DNA of 64,000 nucleotides from RU20A sp042610495. Its GTDB lineage: Bacteria > Pseudomonadota > Alphaproteobacteria > Rhizobiales > Rhizobiaceae. The stretch lies in assembly GCF_042610495.1 (NCBI RefSeq), contig NZ_JBHGAP010000003.1, positions 1 through 64,000 on the forward strand, in the 5' to 3' direction. Below are positions 42,264 through 51,042 of this stretch, piece by piece (position 1 is the stretch's first letter; each line of letters starts with the position of its first letter). Under the pieces are notes generated by a model. It saw nothing but the letters and a program-made list of their open reading frames with translations. It was not told the origin of the DNA and did no database searches. The position numbers and the translations under genes were made by a program.

Positions 42264-42932
42264 TCAGGCGGCGCGTGGGCCCTCCCGGGTCATGTGGCGC
42301 GGGAAAGTCCCGACGAGGAACTCGATGGCGGCAGCATGCGCGGCCTCGCGCGTCAGCCCGTCGCTCATCATCAGGCGCCACCACAGGCCCTCAAGCGCTG
42401 CACAGAGGACCAGCGTCATGGCCTTCGGCTCGTAAGCATAATCGCCCTCCGCCTTCAGGGCGGTGACGAGATCTTCGAAGAGCTGCTGGTAGCGGGCATC
42501 GCGTGCGCCGCACAGCGCCTGATAGGTGGGTCGCGATTTGGCCTCGCCCCAGAAGGCACACCAGGCGGCGAGCTTGCGGCGCGTGGTCAGCTTGCGGTCG
42601 AAATCGGCGGCAACCAGCGCCCAGAGCCTGGACGCCGCCGTGTCGCCGGCCTTCTCGTAGGCGGCCGACCAGTGGGCGGCATATTCGTCGGCCATGAATT
42701 GCAGCGTGGCGATCAGCAGCCGTTCCTTGCTCTCGAAATGGAAGTTGACGATGCCGCGCGACAGGCCGGCGCCATCGGCAACGTTGGCGAGCGTCGTTTC
42801 GGCATAGCCGCGCTTGGCAAGGGAATCGATCGTCGCCTCGATGAGCTGCTGCTGGCGGGTTTCCTTGGAGGCCTTGCGGCTTTTCCTGTCCCCGGAAGCG
42901 TCCGTTTCCGGGAGCGTGTCTGTGGTCTTCAT
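42264..42932 (-). CDS. TetR-family regulator, BetI-like
   Basis: A 222-residue repressor from the ATG at 42932. The helix-turn-helix region (GYAETTLANVADGAGLSRGI followed by VNFHFESKERLL) and the BetI-type C-terminal domain (CAFWGEAKSRPTYQ and LVLCAALEGLWWRLMM) closely follow the BetI family, which senses choline. The chosen start gives a normal BetI length with GGACGGAA upstream; the frame is open to an ATG at 43181, which would add 83 basic, low-complexity residues. If the short start is right, 42933-43273 is a leader and control region with no other gene. It probably represses the divergent operon and its own. Confidence 0.85.
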   Translation of the reverse strand: MKTTDTLPETDASGDRKSRKASKETRQQQLIEATIDSLAKRGYAETTLANVADGAGLSRGIVNFHFESKERLLIATLQFMADEYAAHWSAAYEKAGDTAASRLWALVAADFDRKLTTRRKLAAWCAFWGEAKSRPTYQALCGARDARYQQLFEDLVTALKAEGDYAYEPKAMTLVLCAALEGLWWRLMMSDGLTREAAHAAAIEFLVGTFPRHMTREGPRAA

Positions 42933-43194
42933 GCTGATGGTTCCGTCCTCGGCCTTGCTGCCGGATGCCGCCCCTGACGGCGCCTCCGCATCCGGTTTAT
43001 CGGTTCCGAGTTGAGCGCGCGCCGGCACGTTTCTGTCAAGAACCTTCTTGGTCGCGTTGCGACCGAAGACCGGCCCCCGATGGTCCGCGGCACCTTTCGG
43101 GGTGCTGCCTGCATGTCGCGCGCGGAGCCTTTCCATCTTGCGTCCTCTCGTTTTACGCAGAGTAGCGCGTTTGGCGGACATTGCAAGTTTCTTG

Positions 43195-43210
43195 CTGAAT
43201 GTTCATTCAG
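43195..43210. promoter_or_regulatory. TetR operator 1 (perfect 16-bp inverted repeat)
   Basis: CTGAATG and CATTCAG are exact 7-bp arms around TT. The box fills exactly the 16-bp spacer between a TTCTTG (43189-43194) and a TATATC (43211-43216), so binding would block the promoter of the FAD-oxidoreductase operon. The same box occurs at 50969 and 53750. Confidence 0.8.
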
Positions 43211-43273
43211 TATATCTGGACAAGCCCGCGGTTCTCATGCTCTTTTGGATAAGCGAACGAGAGCGAGGGCAGC

Positions 43274-44893
43274 ATGAAGACCCATGATGTGGTGATCATC
43301 GGCGGTGGACATAACGGTCTTGTGGCCGCCTGCTATCTCCAGCGCGCCGGGCTGGATGTGGTCGTGCTCGAGAAGAACGACTGGGTCGGCGGTGCTGCGA
43401 CCAGCCGGGAGCTTACGCCCGGCTTTCTCTATTCGAACTGCTCCTATGTCTGCTCGCTGTTTCGCCCCGAGATCATGCGCGATCTCGAATTGCCGAAGCA
43501 CGGGTTGCAGGTCATCTCCTACGAGGGCGGGGCGGTGCTGACCGAGGACGGCGACTATCTCGCCTCCTACCGCGACCATGACAGCCACCGGCGCGAATTC
43601 GCCCGCTGGTCAAAGCGCGATGCGGAAGCTTACGAGCGCTACGCGCGCGACGTGACGCGCCAGTGCCGGTTCATCCAGCCGCTTCTGATGCGCACTGCGC
43701 CCGATCCCTTCTCCTTCAAGCCGCGAGATATCGGCGAACTCCTTTTCCTCGCCAAGCGCTTCGGCGATTTTTCCGCCGCGGAGATGGCGGCGACGCTGCG
43801 TTTCTGGACCATGTCGATTTCCGATTTTCTCGACGAGTATTTCGAGACGGACGTGGTGAAGGCCTATCTGGCGCTCTCCGGCATCATCGGCACGGCGCTG
43901 GGGCCCATGTCGCCGGGCACGGCCTATGTGCTGCTGCATCATTACATGGGCGAGGTCGATGGCTCCGTCGGCGCCTGGGGTTATGCGCGCGGCGGCATGG
44001 GTGCCATCAGCCGGGCGCTGGCCAGTTCCTTCCAGGCGGCGGGTGGAACGATCCGCACCGGCGCCGATGTCGAGAAGGTACTGACCCGGGGCGGGGCTGC
44101 GAGCGGCATCGTTCTCGCCGATGGAGAGGAGGTGCGCGGCCGGGTGGTCGTCTCCAATGCCGATGTCAAGCGCACTTTCCTGAAGCTGGTCGAGGAGAAG
44201 GATCTGCCGGAGCGTTTCGTGCACCGGGTCAAGCATTTCAAGATGCGCGGCTCGTCCGGCAAGCTCAACATCGCTCTCGACAGCCTGCCCGAGTTTCCGG
44301 CACTGCCCAAGGGCTCCAACTGTCTGCGCGGCGACCTGCATTTCACCGATAGCGTGGCGCGGATGGAGCGTGCCTATGACGACTGGAAGGCCGGACGCTG
44401 GTCGGCCGATCCCTTCGTGGACATGATGATCCCGACCACGCTCGACCCCACCATGGCGCCCCCCGGCAAGCATTTTGTGAGCTGCTTCGTGCAGTATTGC
44501 CCGCCGAAAGTGGAGGGGCGCGACTGGACGGATGCGGACCGCGATGCCTTTGCCGAAACCGTCGTCAGCCAGATCTCGTCCTATTCGCCGGGCTTCCGCG
44601 AGCGCATCCTGCACATGGAGGTACGAACGCCGCGCGAAATCGAGGCGGAGGTGGGGTTGACGGAAGGCAATATCTTCCAGGGCGAGCTCACTTTCGACCA
44701 GCTTCTCTTCAACCGGCCGGTGCCGGGTTACGCGCAATATCGAAGCCCTGTTCAGGGGCTTTACCTCTGCGGCTCCTCCACCCATCCCGGCGGCGGGGTG
44801 ATGGGCGCGCCGGGGCGCAATGCGGCAGCCGAAATCCTGCGCGATCTCAAGCGCGGGCGTGACCATATGAGCGGGGCCCATGATGTCATTTGA
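43274..44893 (+). CDS. FAD-dependent oxidoreductase, COG1233 (phytoene desaturase-like)
   Basis: A 539-residue flavoprotein with an N-terminal Rossmann FAD motif (VVIIGGGHNGLVAACYLQRA), the second conserved block GYARGGMGAISRAL, and the C-terminal FAD motif LYLCGSSTHPGGGVMGAPGR. Despite the phytoene-desaturase name, members of this group often act outside carotenoid synthesis and no carotenoid gene is here. First gene of a four-gene operon controlled by operator 1; its end overlaps the next oxidoreductase by 14 nt. An amine dehydrogenase or oxidase role is inferred from the neighbours. Confidence 0.85.
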   Translation: MKTHDVVIIGGGHNGLVAACYLQRAGLDVVVLEKNDWVGGAATSRELTPGFLYSNCSYVCSLFRPEIMRDLELPKHGLQVISYEGGAVLTEDGDYLASYRDHDSHRREFARWSKRDAEAYERYARDVTRQCRFIQPLLMRTAPDPFSFKPRDIGELLFLAKRFGDFSAAEMAATLRFWTMSISDFLDEYFETDVVKAYLALSGIIGTALGPMSPGTAYVLLHHYMGEVDGSVGAWGYARGGMGAISRALASSFQAAGGTIRTGADVEKVLTRGGAASGIVLADGEEVRGRVVVSNADVKRTFLKLVEEKDLPERFVHRVKHFKMRGSSGKLNIALDSLPEFPALPKGSNCLRGDLHFTDSVARMERAYDDWKAGRWSADPFVDMMIPTTLDPTMAPPGKHFVSCFVQYCPPKVEGRDWTDADRDAFAETVVSQISSYSPGFRERILHMEVRTPREIEAEVGLTEGNIFQGELTFDQLLFNRPVPGYAQYRSPVQGLYLCGSSTHPGGGVMGAPGRNAAAEILRDLKRGRDHMSGAHDVI

Positions 44894-46439
44894 TGCAATC
44901 GTCATCGGCGGCGGCCATAACGGCCTGACCGCAGCGGCAGCGCTATCCAGGAGCGGCCGCAAGGTTCTCGTGCTGGAAGCCGGGGACGAGGCCGGCGGCA
45001 TGCTGCGCGGCGACAGCTTCCATCCGGGCTTTCGCGCCAGCGGGCCGACCCAGATCGTCAACCGGCTGGATGGCGAAGTGGCTGAGCTTCTGGGCTTGCC
45101 GAAGGGGGTAGCGGGTGGAGCGGCACTCCCGACAGTCGTGCTCTCGCTCAGCCGCGAGCCGGTCATCCTCGAGGGCGCCTATGGCGAGACCATCCGGGGT
45201 ATCGATGCCGCGGAGGCGGAGCGGTTTGCGGCGCTCCGCAGCAAGCTTCTCTTTCAGGCGGGCATCCTGCGCCGTCTGCTCAAACGCACGCCCCTGCCGA
45301 TCGGCAAGGTCAGCGGCGGCGATCTCGCGGCCATTGGATTGGCCGGGCTCGGGCTCATCCGCAAGGGGCGGGAAGAGGGACGCGATTTCCTGCGCATGCT
45401 GCTGATGAACGTCGCCGATGTCGGCGACGAATATCTGACGGACGATCGGTTGAAAGGGCTCATTGCCTTCGATGCGACGCTGGGCATTCAGCTCGGCCCG
45501 CGCTCGCCCACCTCGCTGCTCGGCCTCTATTACAGGCTGACCGGCGAAGCAAACGGGCGGCCCGGCGGGCAATATGTGCCGCAGGGCGGCATGGCGGCGC
45601 TCGGGGCGGCTTTCGTCGCGGGGGCGGAAAAAGCCGGTGTGACAATCCGCACCAATGCGCCCGTCGCGCGCATTCTGGCCGATCGCGGCGCGGTCAGCGG
45701 CGTGGTGCTCCAGACCGGCGAGACGCTCGCCGCGCCCGTCATCGTCTCCGCCGTGCATCCGAAGACGACGTTTCTCAGCCTCGTGGATCCCGCCGAGATC
45801 GGCACGGGGTTGCGCCGGGCCGTCACTCATATCCGGTCGAACGGCAATGTCGCGCGGCTGGATCTCGCGCTCAATGCGGTGCCGTCCTTCTCAGGTGTTT
45901 CCCGCGATGCGCTGGGCGGGCGGCTGGTGATCGCCGGCTCGATGCAGCATGTGGAGACGGCCTTCAACCCGTCGAAATACGGCGCCTTCCACGATGATCC
46001 CGTCATGGAGGTGATGGTGCCGAGCCTTGCCGATCCCACTCTGGCGCCGGCCGGTGGCGCGACGGTGTCGGCGCTGGTGCCGTTTGTGCCCTATGCTCTC
46101 AAGGAGGGCTGGGAGAGCGGGCGGCCGAAGCTTGTGTCGGCGCTGCTTGCGGTGCTTGAACGGCATGCGCCGGGCATCGGCCACACGGTTCTCGGCGCCC
46201 GGATCATGGTGCCTCCGGATATCGAGGCGGCCTATCGCGTGCCGGGCGGGCACTGGCATCACGGTGAGCTTCAGGCTGACCAGCTCTTCGTCAATCGTCC
46301 GGTGCATGCCGCCTCGCGTTTTTCCACGCCGCTTGCCGGTCTCTTCCTTGCCAGTGCCGGTAGTCATCCGGGTGGCGGGATTTCGGGGCTGCCGGGGTTG
46401 CTTGCCGCACGCCACATCCTTGCCGGAGACCGCCGATGA
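44880..46439 (+). CDS. second FAD-dependent oxidoreductase, COG1233
   Basis: A 519-residue paralogue of the preceding gene product, sharing AIVIGGGHNGLTAAAALSRS at the N-terminus, YVPQGGMAALGAAF in the middle and LFLASAGSHPGGGISGLPGL at the C-terminus. The order and overlaps of the two genes suggest a heteromeric complex or two consecutive oxidations. It overlaps the GcvT-like gene by ATGA. Confidence 0.85.
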   Translation: MMSFDAIVIGGGHNGLTAAAALSRSGRKVLVLEAGDEAGGMLRGDSFHPGFRASGPTQIVNRLDGEVAELLGLPKGVAGGAALPTVVLSLSREPVILEGAYGETIRGIDAAEAERFAALRSKLLFQAGILRRLLKRTPLPIGKVSGGDLAAIGLAGLGLIRKGREEGRDFLRMLLMNVADVGDEYLTDDRLKGLIAFDATLGIQLGPRSPTSLLGLYYRLTGEANGRPGGQYVPQGGMAALGAAFVAGAEKAGVTIRTNAPVARILADRGAVSGVVLQTGETLAAPVIVSAVHPKTTFLSLVDPAEIGTGLRRAVTHIRSNGNVARLDLALNAVPSFSGVSRDALGGRLVIAGSMQHVETAFNPSKYGAFHDDPVMEVMVPSLADPTLAPAGGATVSALVPFVPYALKEGWESGRPKLVSALLAVLERHAPGIGHTVLGARIMVPPDIEAAYRVPGGHWHHGELQADQLFVNRPVHAASRFSTPLAGLFLASAGSHPGGGISGLPGLLAARHILAGDRR

Positions 46440-47656
46440 CGATCGATCCTACCCTTCGCCGTGCGGGCCAGGCCCATATCCGCACGCCTCGCCTCGAAAC
46501 CCCGTTTCATGCGCGTCTTGCGGCGCTCTCGACCACCAACGACTGGTACGACTGGGCGGGCTACAAGGCGCCGCATTCGGTTTTCGATGACGAGCTCGAA
46601 TATTTCGCGATCCGCTCCACGTCTGCGCTGTTCGATATTTCGCCCATGGTGAAATACCGCATCCGCGGTGCCGGGGCGGAACGCTTCCTCAACCGCCTGA
46701 CACTGCGCGACGTGCGCAAGCTGAAAGTGGGGCGTGTGCAGTATACGGCCTGGTGCGACGATCACGGCCATGTGCTTGATGACGGTACGCTTTTCCGGCT
46801 CGGCGAGGCCGATTTCCGGCTGTGCTGCCAGGAACGACATCTTCCCTGGCTGACGGACAGCGCCGACGGCTTCGACGTGGCGATCGAGGAGGAGACGGAA
46901 GCGCTGGCGGCTGTGGCGCTGCAGGGTCCGACGAGCTTTGCGGTGCTGGAGGCGGCCGGCTTCGATGGTGTGGCGGGCCTGAAGCCCTTCCAGCTCGCCA
47001 CTTTCGCCCATGAGGGTGGCGAGGTGCTGATCTCGCGCACCGGCTTTACCGGTGATCTGGGTTACGAGCTGTTTGCGCCCGCACCGCTTGCCCTGTCGCT
47101 GTGGGACCGGCTCTGGCAGGCAGGCCAGTTGTTCGGCCTGAAGGCGATCGGTTATGGCGCGCTGAACCGCGCGCGCATCGAGGCAGGCTTCATCGTCGCC
47201 AATGCGGATTTCGTCACGGCGGAAGCCGCCCTTCGCGCCGACCGCGAGCGGCTGCCGGACGAGATCGGGCTGGACTGGCTTGTCGATCCCGAGAAGCCTT
47301 ACTTCAACGGCCGTGATGCGATCCTGCGCGCACGGCAGGCCAAGTCTCTGCGTTTCATCCTGGTCGGGCTGGAGATAGAGGGTAACATTCCGGCCGAGCA
47401 TGCGCTGGTCTATCACCGTCGCAAGCATGAGGCGGGCATCGTGACCGCCGGCATCTGGTCGCCGCTCGCCAAGCGCAACATTGCGATTGCCACGCTGTCG
47501 CGGCCCTATGGGGAGTGTATCAAGGACGACCTCTGGGTGGAGATCTACGCGCTCCGGGAATTGCAGTACCAGAAGATGATGAAGCGGGCGAAGATCGTGC
47601 CACGTCCCTTCGTCACGCTCGATCGCCGCTCGGCCAACCCGCCGGGCCGGTTCTGA
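46436..47656 (+). CDS. GcvT-like aminomethyltransferase/demethylase
   Basis: A 406-residue protein of the GcvT/DmdA/YgfZ fold. Recognisable blocks are ALFDISPMVKYRIRGAGAER, LQGPTSFAVLEAAG, ISRTGFTGDLGYELF and the folate-site region ALNRARIEAGF. GcvT-like enzymes transfer C1 units from amines or thioethers to tetrahydrofolate. In this operon it probably captures the methyl or methylene group released during oxidation of an N-methylated substrate. The start overlaps the FAD gene by ATGA. Confidence 0.87.
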   Translation: MTIDPTLRRAGQAHIRTPRLETPFHARLAALSTTNDWYDWAGYKAPHSVFDDELEYFAIRSTSALFDISPMVKYRIRGAGAERFLNRLTLRDVRKLKVGRVQYTAWCDDHGHVLDDGTLFRLGEADFRLCCQERHLPWLTDSADGFDVAIEEETEALAAVALQGPTSFAVLEAAGFDGVAGLKPFQLATFAHEGGEVLISRTGFTGDLGYELFAPAPLALSLWDRLWQAGQLFGLKAIGYGALNRARIEAGFIVANADFVTAEAALRADRERLPDEIGLDWLVDPEKPYFNGRDAILRARQAKSLRFILVGLEIEGNIPAEHALVYHRRKHEAGIVTAGIWSPLAKRNIAIATLSRPYGECIKDDLWVEIYALRELQYQKMMKRAKIVPRPFVTLDRRSANPPGRF

Positions 47657-47685
47657 CCCTGGACACCTGCCGCGGGAGCCGCACC

Positions 47686-47949
47686 ATGACGGGCAAGGGC
47701 GAGAGCGAAGAAGAGGCGCAGTGGGCGCTGGTGATGATGCCGGCCGGCGTAGAATGGTCCGGGCGCGCGCGGTATGCGGCGGCCATGTATTTCCACGGGC
47801 GGGGCGCGATGGATGCTGCAACGCTTGAGGTCTACCGCTATCTCGCCCGCCTCGACGGCGAAGACCCTGTTGCGGTGCTGAGGCGCTACCGGGTCGGCGC
47901 CGACTGGCTGGAGGAGCTTGCCCGGCGCATGCAGAGACCGTCCGGCTGA
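47686..47949 (+). CDS. small conserved-looking protein, unknown function
   Basis: An 87-residue protein I do not recognise. It is soluble, with acidic first residues (GESEEEAQ) and two likely helices rich in Arg and Tyr (ARYAAAMYFHG and the C-terminal WLEELARRMQR). A good ribosome-binding site (GGGAG, 7 nt before the ATG) and a 29-nt gap after the GcvT-like stop make it a real member of the operon. It could be a small subunit of the oxidoreductase complex. Confidence 0.65.
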   Translation: MTGKGESEEEAQWALVMMPAGVEWSGRARYAAAMYFHGRGAMDAATLEVYRYLARLDGEDPVAVLRRYRVGADWLEELARRMQRPSG

Positions 47950-47956
47950 GACGCTT

Positions 47957-49090
47957 TCAGCCGACCTTGCGGATGCGCTCTTCCGGCTTGTCTTCTGCAA
48001 GCGCCACGAAGGCGTCGGGATCGTAAGCGAGCCGGATCGCGGCGCCGATCGGCAGGTCGTCGGCGCCATAGGTATTGGTTTCGATCATCGACAGCGGCCG
48101 GTCGAGGCCATCCACGCTCACCGACAGATGGGTCGTCTCGCCGAAATAGGCGCGATCGGTGACGGTGCCGATGAGCATGTGGTCGGCCGTGTCTTCGTCC
48201 CAGAGCAGGCGCAGTCGCTCCGGACGGATACCGAGCGTGATCCGCTCGCCGGGCCAGCCATCGGTTGCGGCGGCGGCGAGGTGGAGCCGGCCGAAGCGTT
48301 CGGTCTCGACCGACAGCCTGTCGCCGTTGCGCTCGACAACCTTGCCGGAGAGGAAATTCATGCCGCCAAGGAAGTCGGCGGTCAGCCGCGTCAGAGGATG
48401 CTGGTAAAGCTCCTTCGGTGTGGCGATCTGGGCAATCTTGCCGCCGAACATGACGGCGATGCGGTCGGAGAGGGCCAGCGCCTCGTACTGGTCGTGTGTC
48501 ACCAGAACGAAGGTGATGCCGACGGCCTTCTGCAGGGCGCGCAGTTCGGACTGCATTTCCTCGCGCAGCTTCTTGTCGAGGGCAGAGAGCGGTTCATCGA
48601 GCAGCAGAACCTTCGGGCGCAGCACGAGGGCGCGGGCAAGGGCCACGCGCTGGCGCTGGCCGCCGGAGAGCTCATGGCCCCGCCGGGCGCCGAGATGGCC
48701 GAGCCGGACCTGCTCCAGCGCATCGCCGACGCGACGGCGCTCTTCGGCGGCACCGAGCTTCAGCCGCTTCAGGCCATAGGCGACGTTCTCCTCCACGTTC
48801 AGATGCGGGAAAATGGCGTAGCTCTGGAACACCATGTTGGTCGGCCGGCGGTTCGGCGCTACCCCGATCATGGACTGCCCGTCGATGGCGATGTCGCCGG
48901 AGGACGGTGTCTCGAAGCCGGCGATCGAGCGCAGCAGCGTGGTCTTGCCGCAGCCGGAGGGACCGAGCAGCGAGAAGAACTCGCCGGCAGCGATGTCGAG
49001 CGAGACATCGGTCAGCGCCTTGTAGATGCCGTAGAACTTGTTGACGCCGGTGATGCGGATCATCGGGCGTTCGGCATGTGCATCAGACAT
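47957..49090 (-). CDS. polyamine-type ABC transporter ATP-binding protein (PotA-like)
   Basis: A 377-residue ATPase: Walker A GPSGCGKTT, signature LSGGQRQRVALARALV, Walker B VLLLDEPLSALD, H-loop LVTHDQYEALAL, and a C-terminal TOBE domain. It is the third gene of the B-C-A operon, overlapping the permease stop by 8 nt; a later ATG (residue 10, MIRITGV) is an alternative start. Partner of the binding protein at 41066-42139. Confidence 0.9.
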   Translation of the reverse strand: MSDAHAERPMIRITGVNKFYGIYKALTDVSLDIAAGEFFSLLGPSGCGKTTLLRSIAGFETPSSGDIAIDGQSMIGVAPNRRPTNMVFQSYAIFPHLNVEENVAYGLKRLKLGAAEERRRVGDALEQVRLGHLGARRGHELSGGQRQRVALARALVLRPKVLLLDEPLSALDKKLREEMQSELRALQKAVGITFVLVTHDQYEALALSDRIAVMFGGKIAQIATPKELYQHPLTRLTADFLGGMNFLSGKVVERNGDRLSVETERFGRLHLAAAATDGWPGERITLGIRPERLRLLWDEDTADHMLIGTVTDRAYFGETTHLSVSVDGLDRPLSMIETNTYGADDLPIGAAIRLAYDPDAFVALAEDKPEERIRKVG

Positions 49091-49901
49091 GGTGGTCTCC
49101 GGCGGAAAGCTGCCGTTCGGTGCGCCGACGCAGGATTTCGGCGAGGCCCAGCAGGCAGATGGACAAGGCGAGCATCAGGCTGCCGAGCGCCAGCACGCCC
49201 GGAAGCTTGGCGGCAAAGCGCAACTGGCCCCAGATGTAGACGGGCAGCGTCGGTTCGGTGCCTGAAAGGAAGAAGGCCAGCAGGAATTCATCCAGCGAGA
49301 TGGTGAAGGAGACGAGCAGGCTCGAGACGATCGCCGGCGCGACAACGGGTAGGGTCACGCGGCGGAACGTGCCGAAGGCGGTCTCGCCGAGATCGAGCGA
49401 GGCTTCTTCCAGCGAGCGGTCGAAACCGTCGAAGCCGGCCGTCAGCACCGCCATGGAATAGGGCAGGCAGAAGACGACCTGGCCCAGGATCACGGTTGCG
49501 AGCGACAGTTCCAGCCCGATCTGGAGGATGATCATCAGCATGGACACGGCAACGATGATTTCCGGCAGCACCAGGGGCGCCATGATCAGCGCATTGGCCG
49601 CCTGCCGGCCACGGAAGCGGTAGCGGGTGACGGCGCGGGCCGCGCAGATGGCAAGCCCGGTCGAGAGGACGGCGACGCAGAGGCCGACCACCAGACTGTT
49701 GAAGGCGGCATCCAGCATTTCCCGGTTGCCCCATAGCGAGGCGTACCATTTGGTCGTGAAGCCGGCGAGCGGGAAGCGCGTGGCGGCGGCATCGTTGAAG
49801 GAGAAGACCGGCAGCAACAGGATCGGCAGGTAGAGGAAGGCGAGATAGAGCGCCATGTAGATTGGCAACAGCCGCCAACGGGTGATGTTGAGGAGGCTCA
49901 T
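49083..49901 (-). CDS. polyamine-type ABC transporter permease (PotC-like)
   Basis: A 272-residue permease with about six membrane helices and coupling loop EEASLDLGETAFGTFRRVTL. The proline-bearing SFTISLDEFLLAFFLSG segment is typical of PotC. The ATG at 49901 overlaps the PotB-like stop (ATGA), which excludes the longer open frame. Confidence 0.9.
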   Translation of the reverse strand: MSLLNITRWRLLPIYMALYLAFLYLPILLLPVFSFNDAAATRFPLAGFTTKWYASLWGNREMLDAAFNSLVVGLCVAVLSTGLAICAARAVTRYRFRGRQAANALIMAPLVLPEIIVAVSMLMIILQIGLELSLATVILGQVVFCLPYSMAVLTAGFDGFDRSLEEASLDLGETAFGTFRRVTLPVVAPAIVSSLLVSFTISLDEFLLAFFLSGTEPTLPVYIWGQLRFAAKLPGVLALGSLMLALSICLLGLAEILRRRTERQLSAGDHHV

Positions 49902-50818
49902 CGGATGCGCCTCGCCGCCAGCTTGAGGAGAAGCGCCGCGGCACCGGCGAGCAGCGAGACGATCGCCATGGTGGTCACGGAGAGCGCTGCGCCCAGCGGC
50001 CAGTTGGCCCCCTTGCCGAACTGCGCCTGGATGGCGGTCGCGATCATCACGCCATCCTTGCCGCCGACGAGCTTCGGCGTCACGTAATCGCCGACGGTCG
50101 GGATCATCACGATAAGCAGGGCCGAGACGACGCCCGGCATGGAAAGCGGCAGCACGACGCGCAGGAAACTCCTCACGGGCCCGTCGCCGAGGTCGCGCGC
50201 GGCTTCCACCAGGGAACGGTCGATTTTCTCCAGCGACACATAGATCGGCAGGATGGCGAAGGCCGCCCAGCTGTGCACCAGCGTGATCGCAACGGCATTG
50301 GAGTTGTAGAGCAGGGAGGCGATCGGCTCGGTGATGACGCCGAGGGACAGGAGGCCGGTGTTGAGGACACCCTGATAGCCGAGGATCATCTTCCAGGACA
50401 TCACGCGCAGCAGGTAGCTCGTCCAGCAAGGCACCGTGATGAGAAAGAGGAGCAGGTTCTTGTGCCGGCCACCGCGGAAGGAGATGAACCATGCGACGGG
50501 ATAGGAGACCAGCACCGTCGTGGCGGAGACCACCAGGCAGATGCCGAGCGAGCGCATCAACAGGTCGCGGTACATCGGCTCGGTTAGGGCCACGCGGTAA
50601 TTTTCGAGGGTGAAGGTGTGGTCGATCTCCAGATAGTTCTGCGTCCAGAAACTGTAGGCGATGACGGTGAGGATGGGGATCCCGAGCATCAGGAGCGCAT
50701 AGAGCGCGGTCGGCGAGATCAGGGCGAGGCCGGTTGCCTCCTCGCTTTTGCGCCAGGCGGGCCGTGGGCCCCTGGCATCCTCCGGTTCGCGGACCGTTGC
50801 CTCCACCGCGAGCGCCAT
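49898..50818 (-). CDS. polyamine-type ABC transporter permease (PotB-like)
   Basis: A 306-residue permease with the coupling loop VEAARDLGDGPVRSFLRVVL and the conserved VPCWTSYLLRVMSWKMIL block. The ATG at 50818 has AGGAG 8 nt upstream, better than in-frame starts further out (to 50980), which would run through the operator. First gene of the transporter operon, divergent from the aminotransferase. Confidence 0.88.
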   Translation of the reverse strand: MALAVEATVREPEDARGPRPAWRKSEEATGLALISPTALYALLMLGIPILTVIAYSFWTQNYLEIDHTFTLENYRVALTEPMYRDLLMRSLGICLVVSATTVLVSYPVAWFISFRGGRHKNLLLFLITVPCWTSYLLRVMSWKMILGYQGVLNTGLLSLGVITEPIASLLYNSNAVAITLVHSWAAFAILPIYVSLEKIDRSLVEAARDLGDGPVRSFLRVVLPLSMPGVVSALLIVMIPTVGDYVTPKLVGGKDGVMIATAIQAQFGKGANWPLGAALSVTTMAIVSLLAGAAALLLKLAARRIR

Positions 50819-50968
50819 CAGCGCAGCTCCTGCAGGACGGACGGACGACAATGGTGGTGCAGCCTGCGTCGCATGAGAGGTTCCCGTGGCGTTCTGGCCT
50901 TTTTGTTCCCGCCTGCATGATGTGCGCAAAAGCTCGATGATTGCAAGCACCCTTGTGGAATAATTTGA

Positions 50969-50984
50969 TTGAACGTCCATTCAA
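50969..50984. promoter_or_regulatory. TetR operator 2, divergent transporter/aminotransferase region
   Basis: TTGAACGTCCATTCAA, a 16-bp imperfect inverted repeat matching operators 1 and 3, followed directly by TATGAT as a -10 candidate for the aminotransferase. It lies in the 224-bp divergent region, which has no gene. It can control both the PotB-C-A operon and the aminotransferase. Confidence 0.75.
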
Positions 50985-51042
50985 TATGATGCTATTCTCC
51001 AATTGAATTCAGCTGCTTGAAAAGCAAATCGGGGGAAATCTC

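Noticed and set aside
46300..46440. Possible glycine riboswitch before the GcvT-like gene
   Set aside because: The gene overlaps the preceding coding sequence by ATGA, so there is no leader in which a riboswitch could fold.
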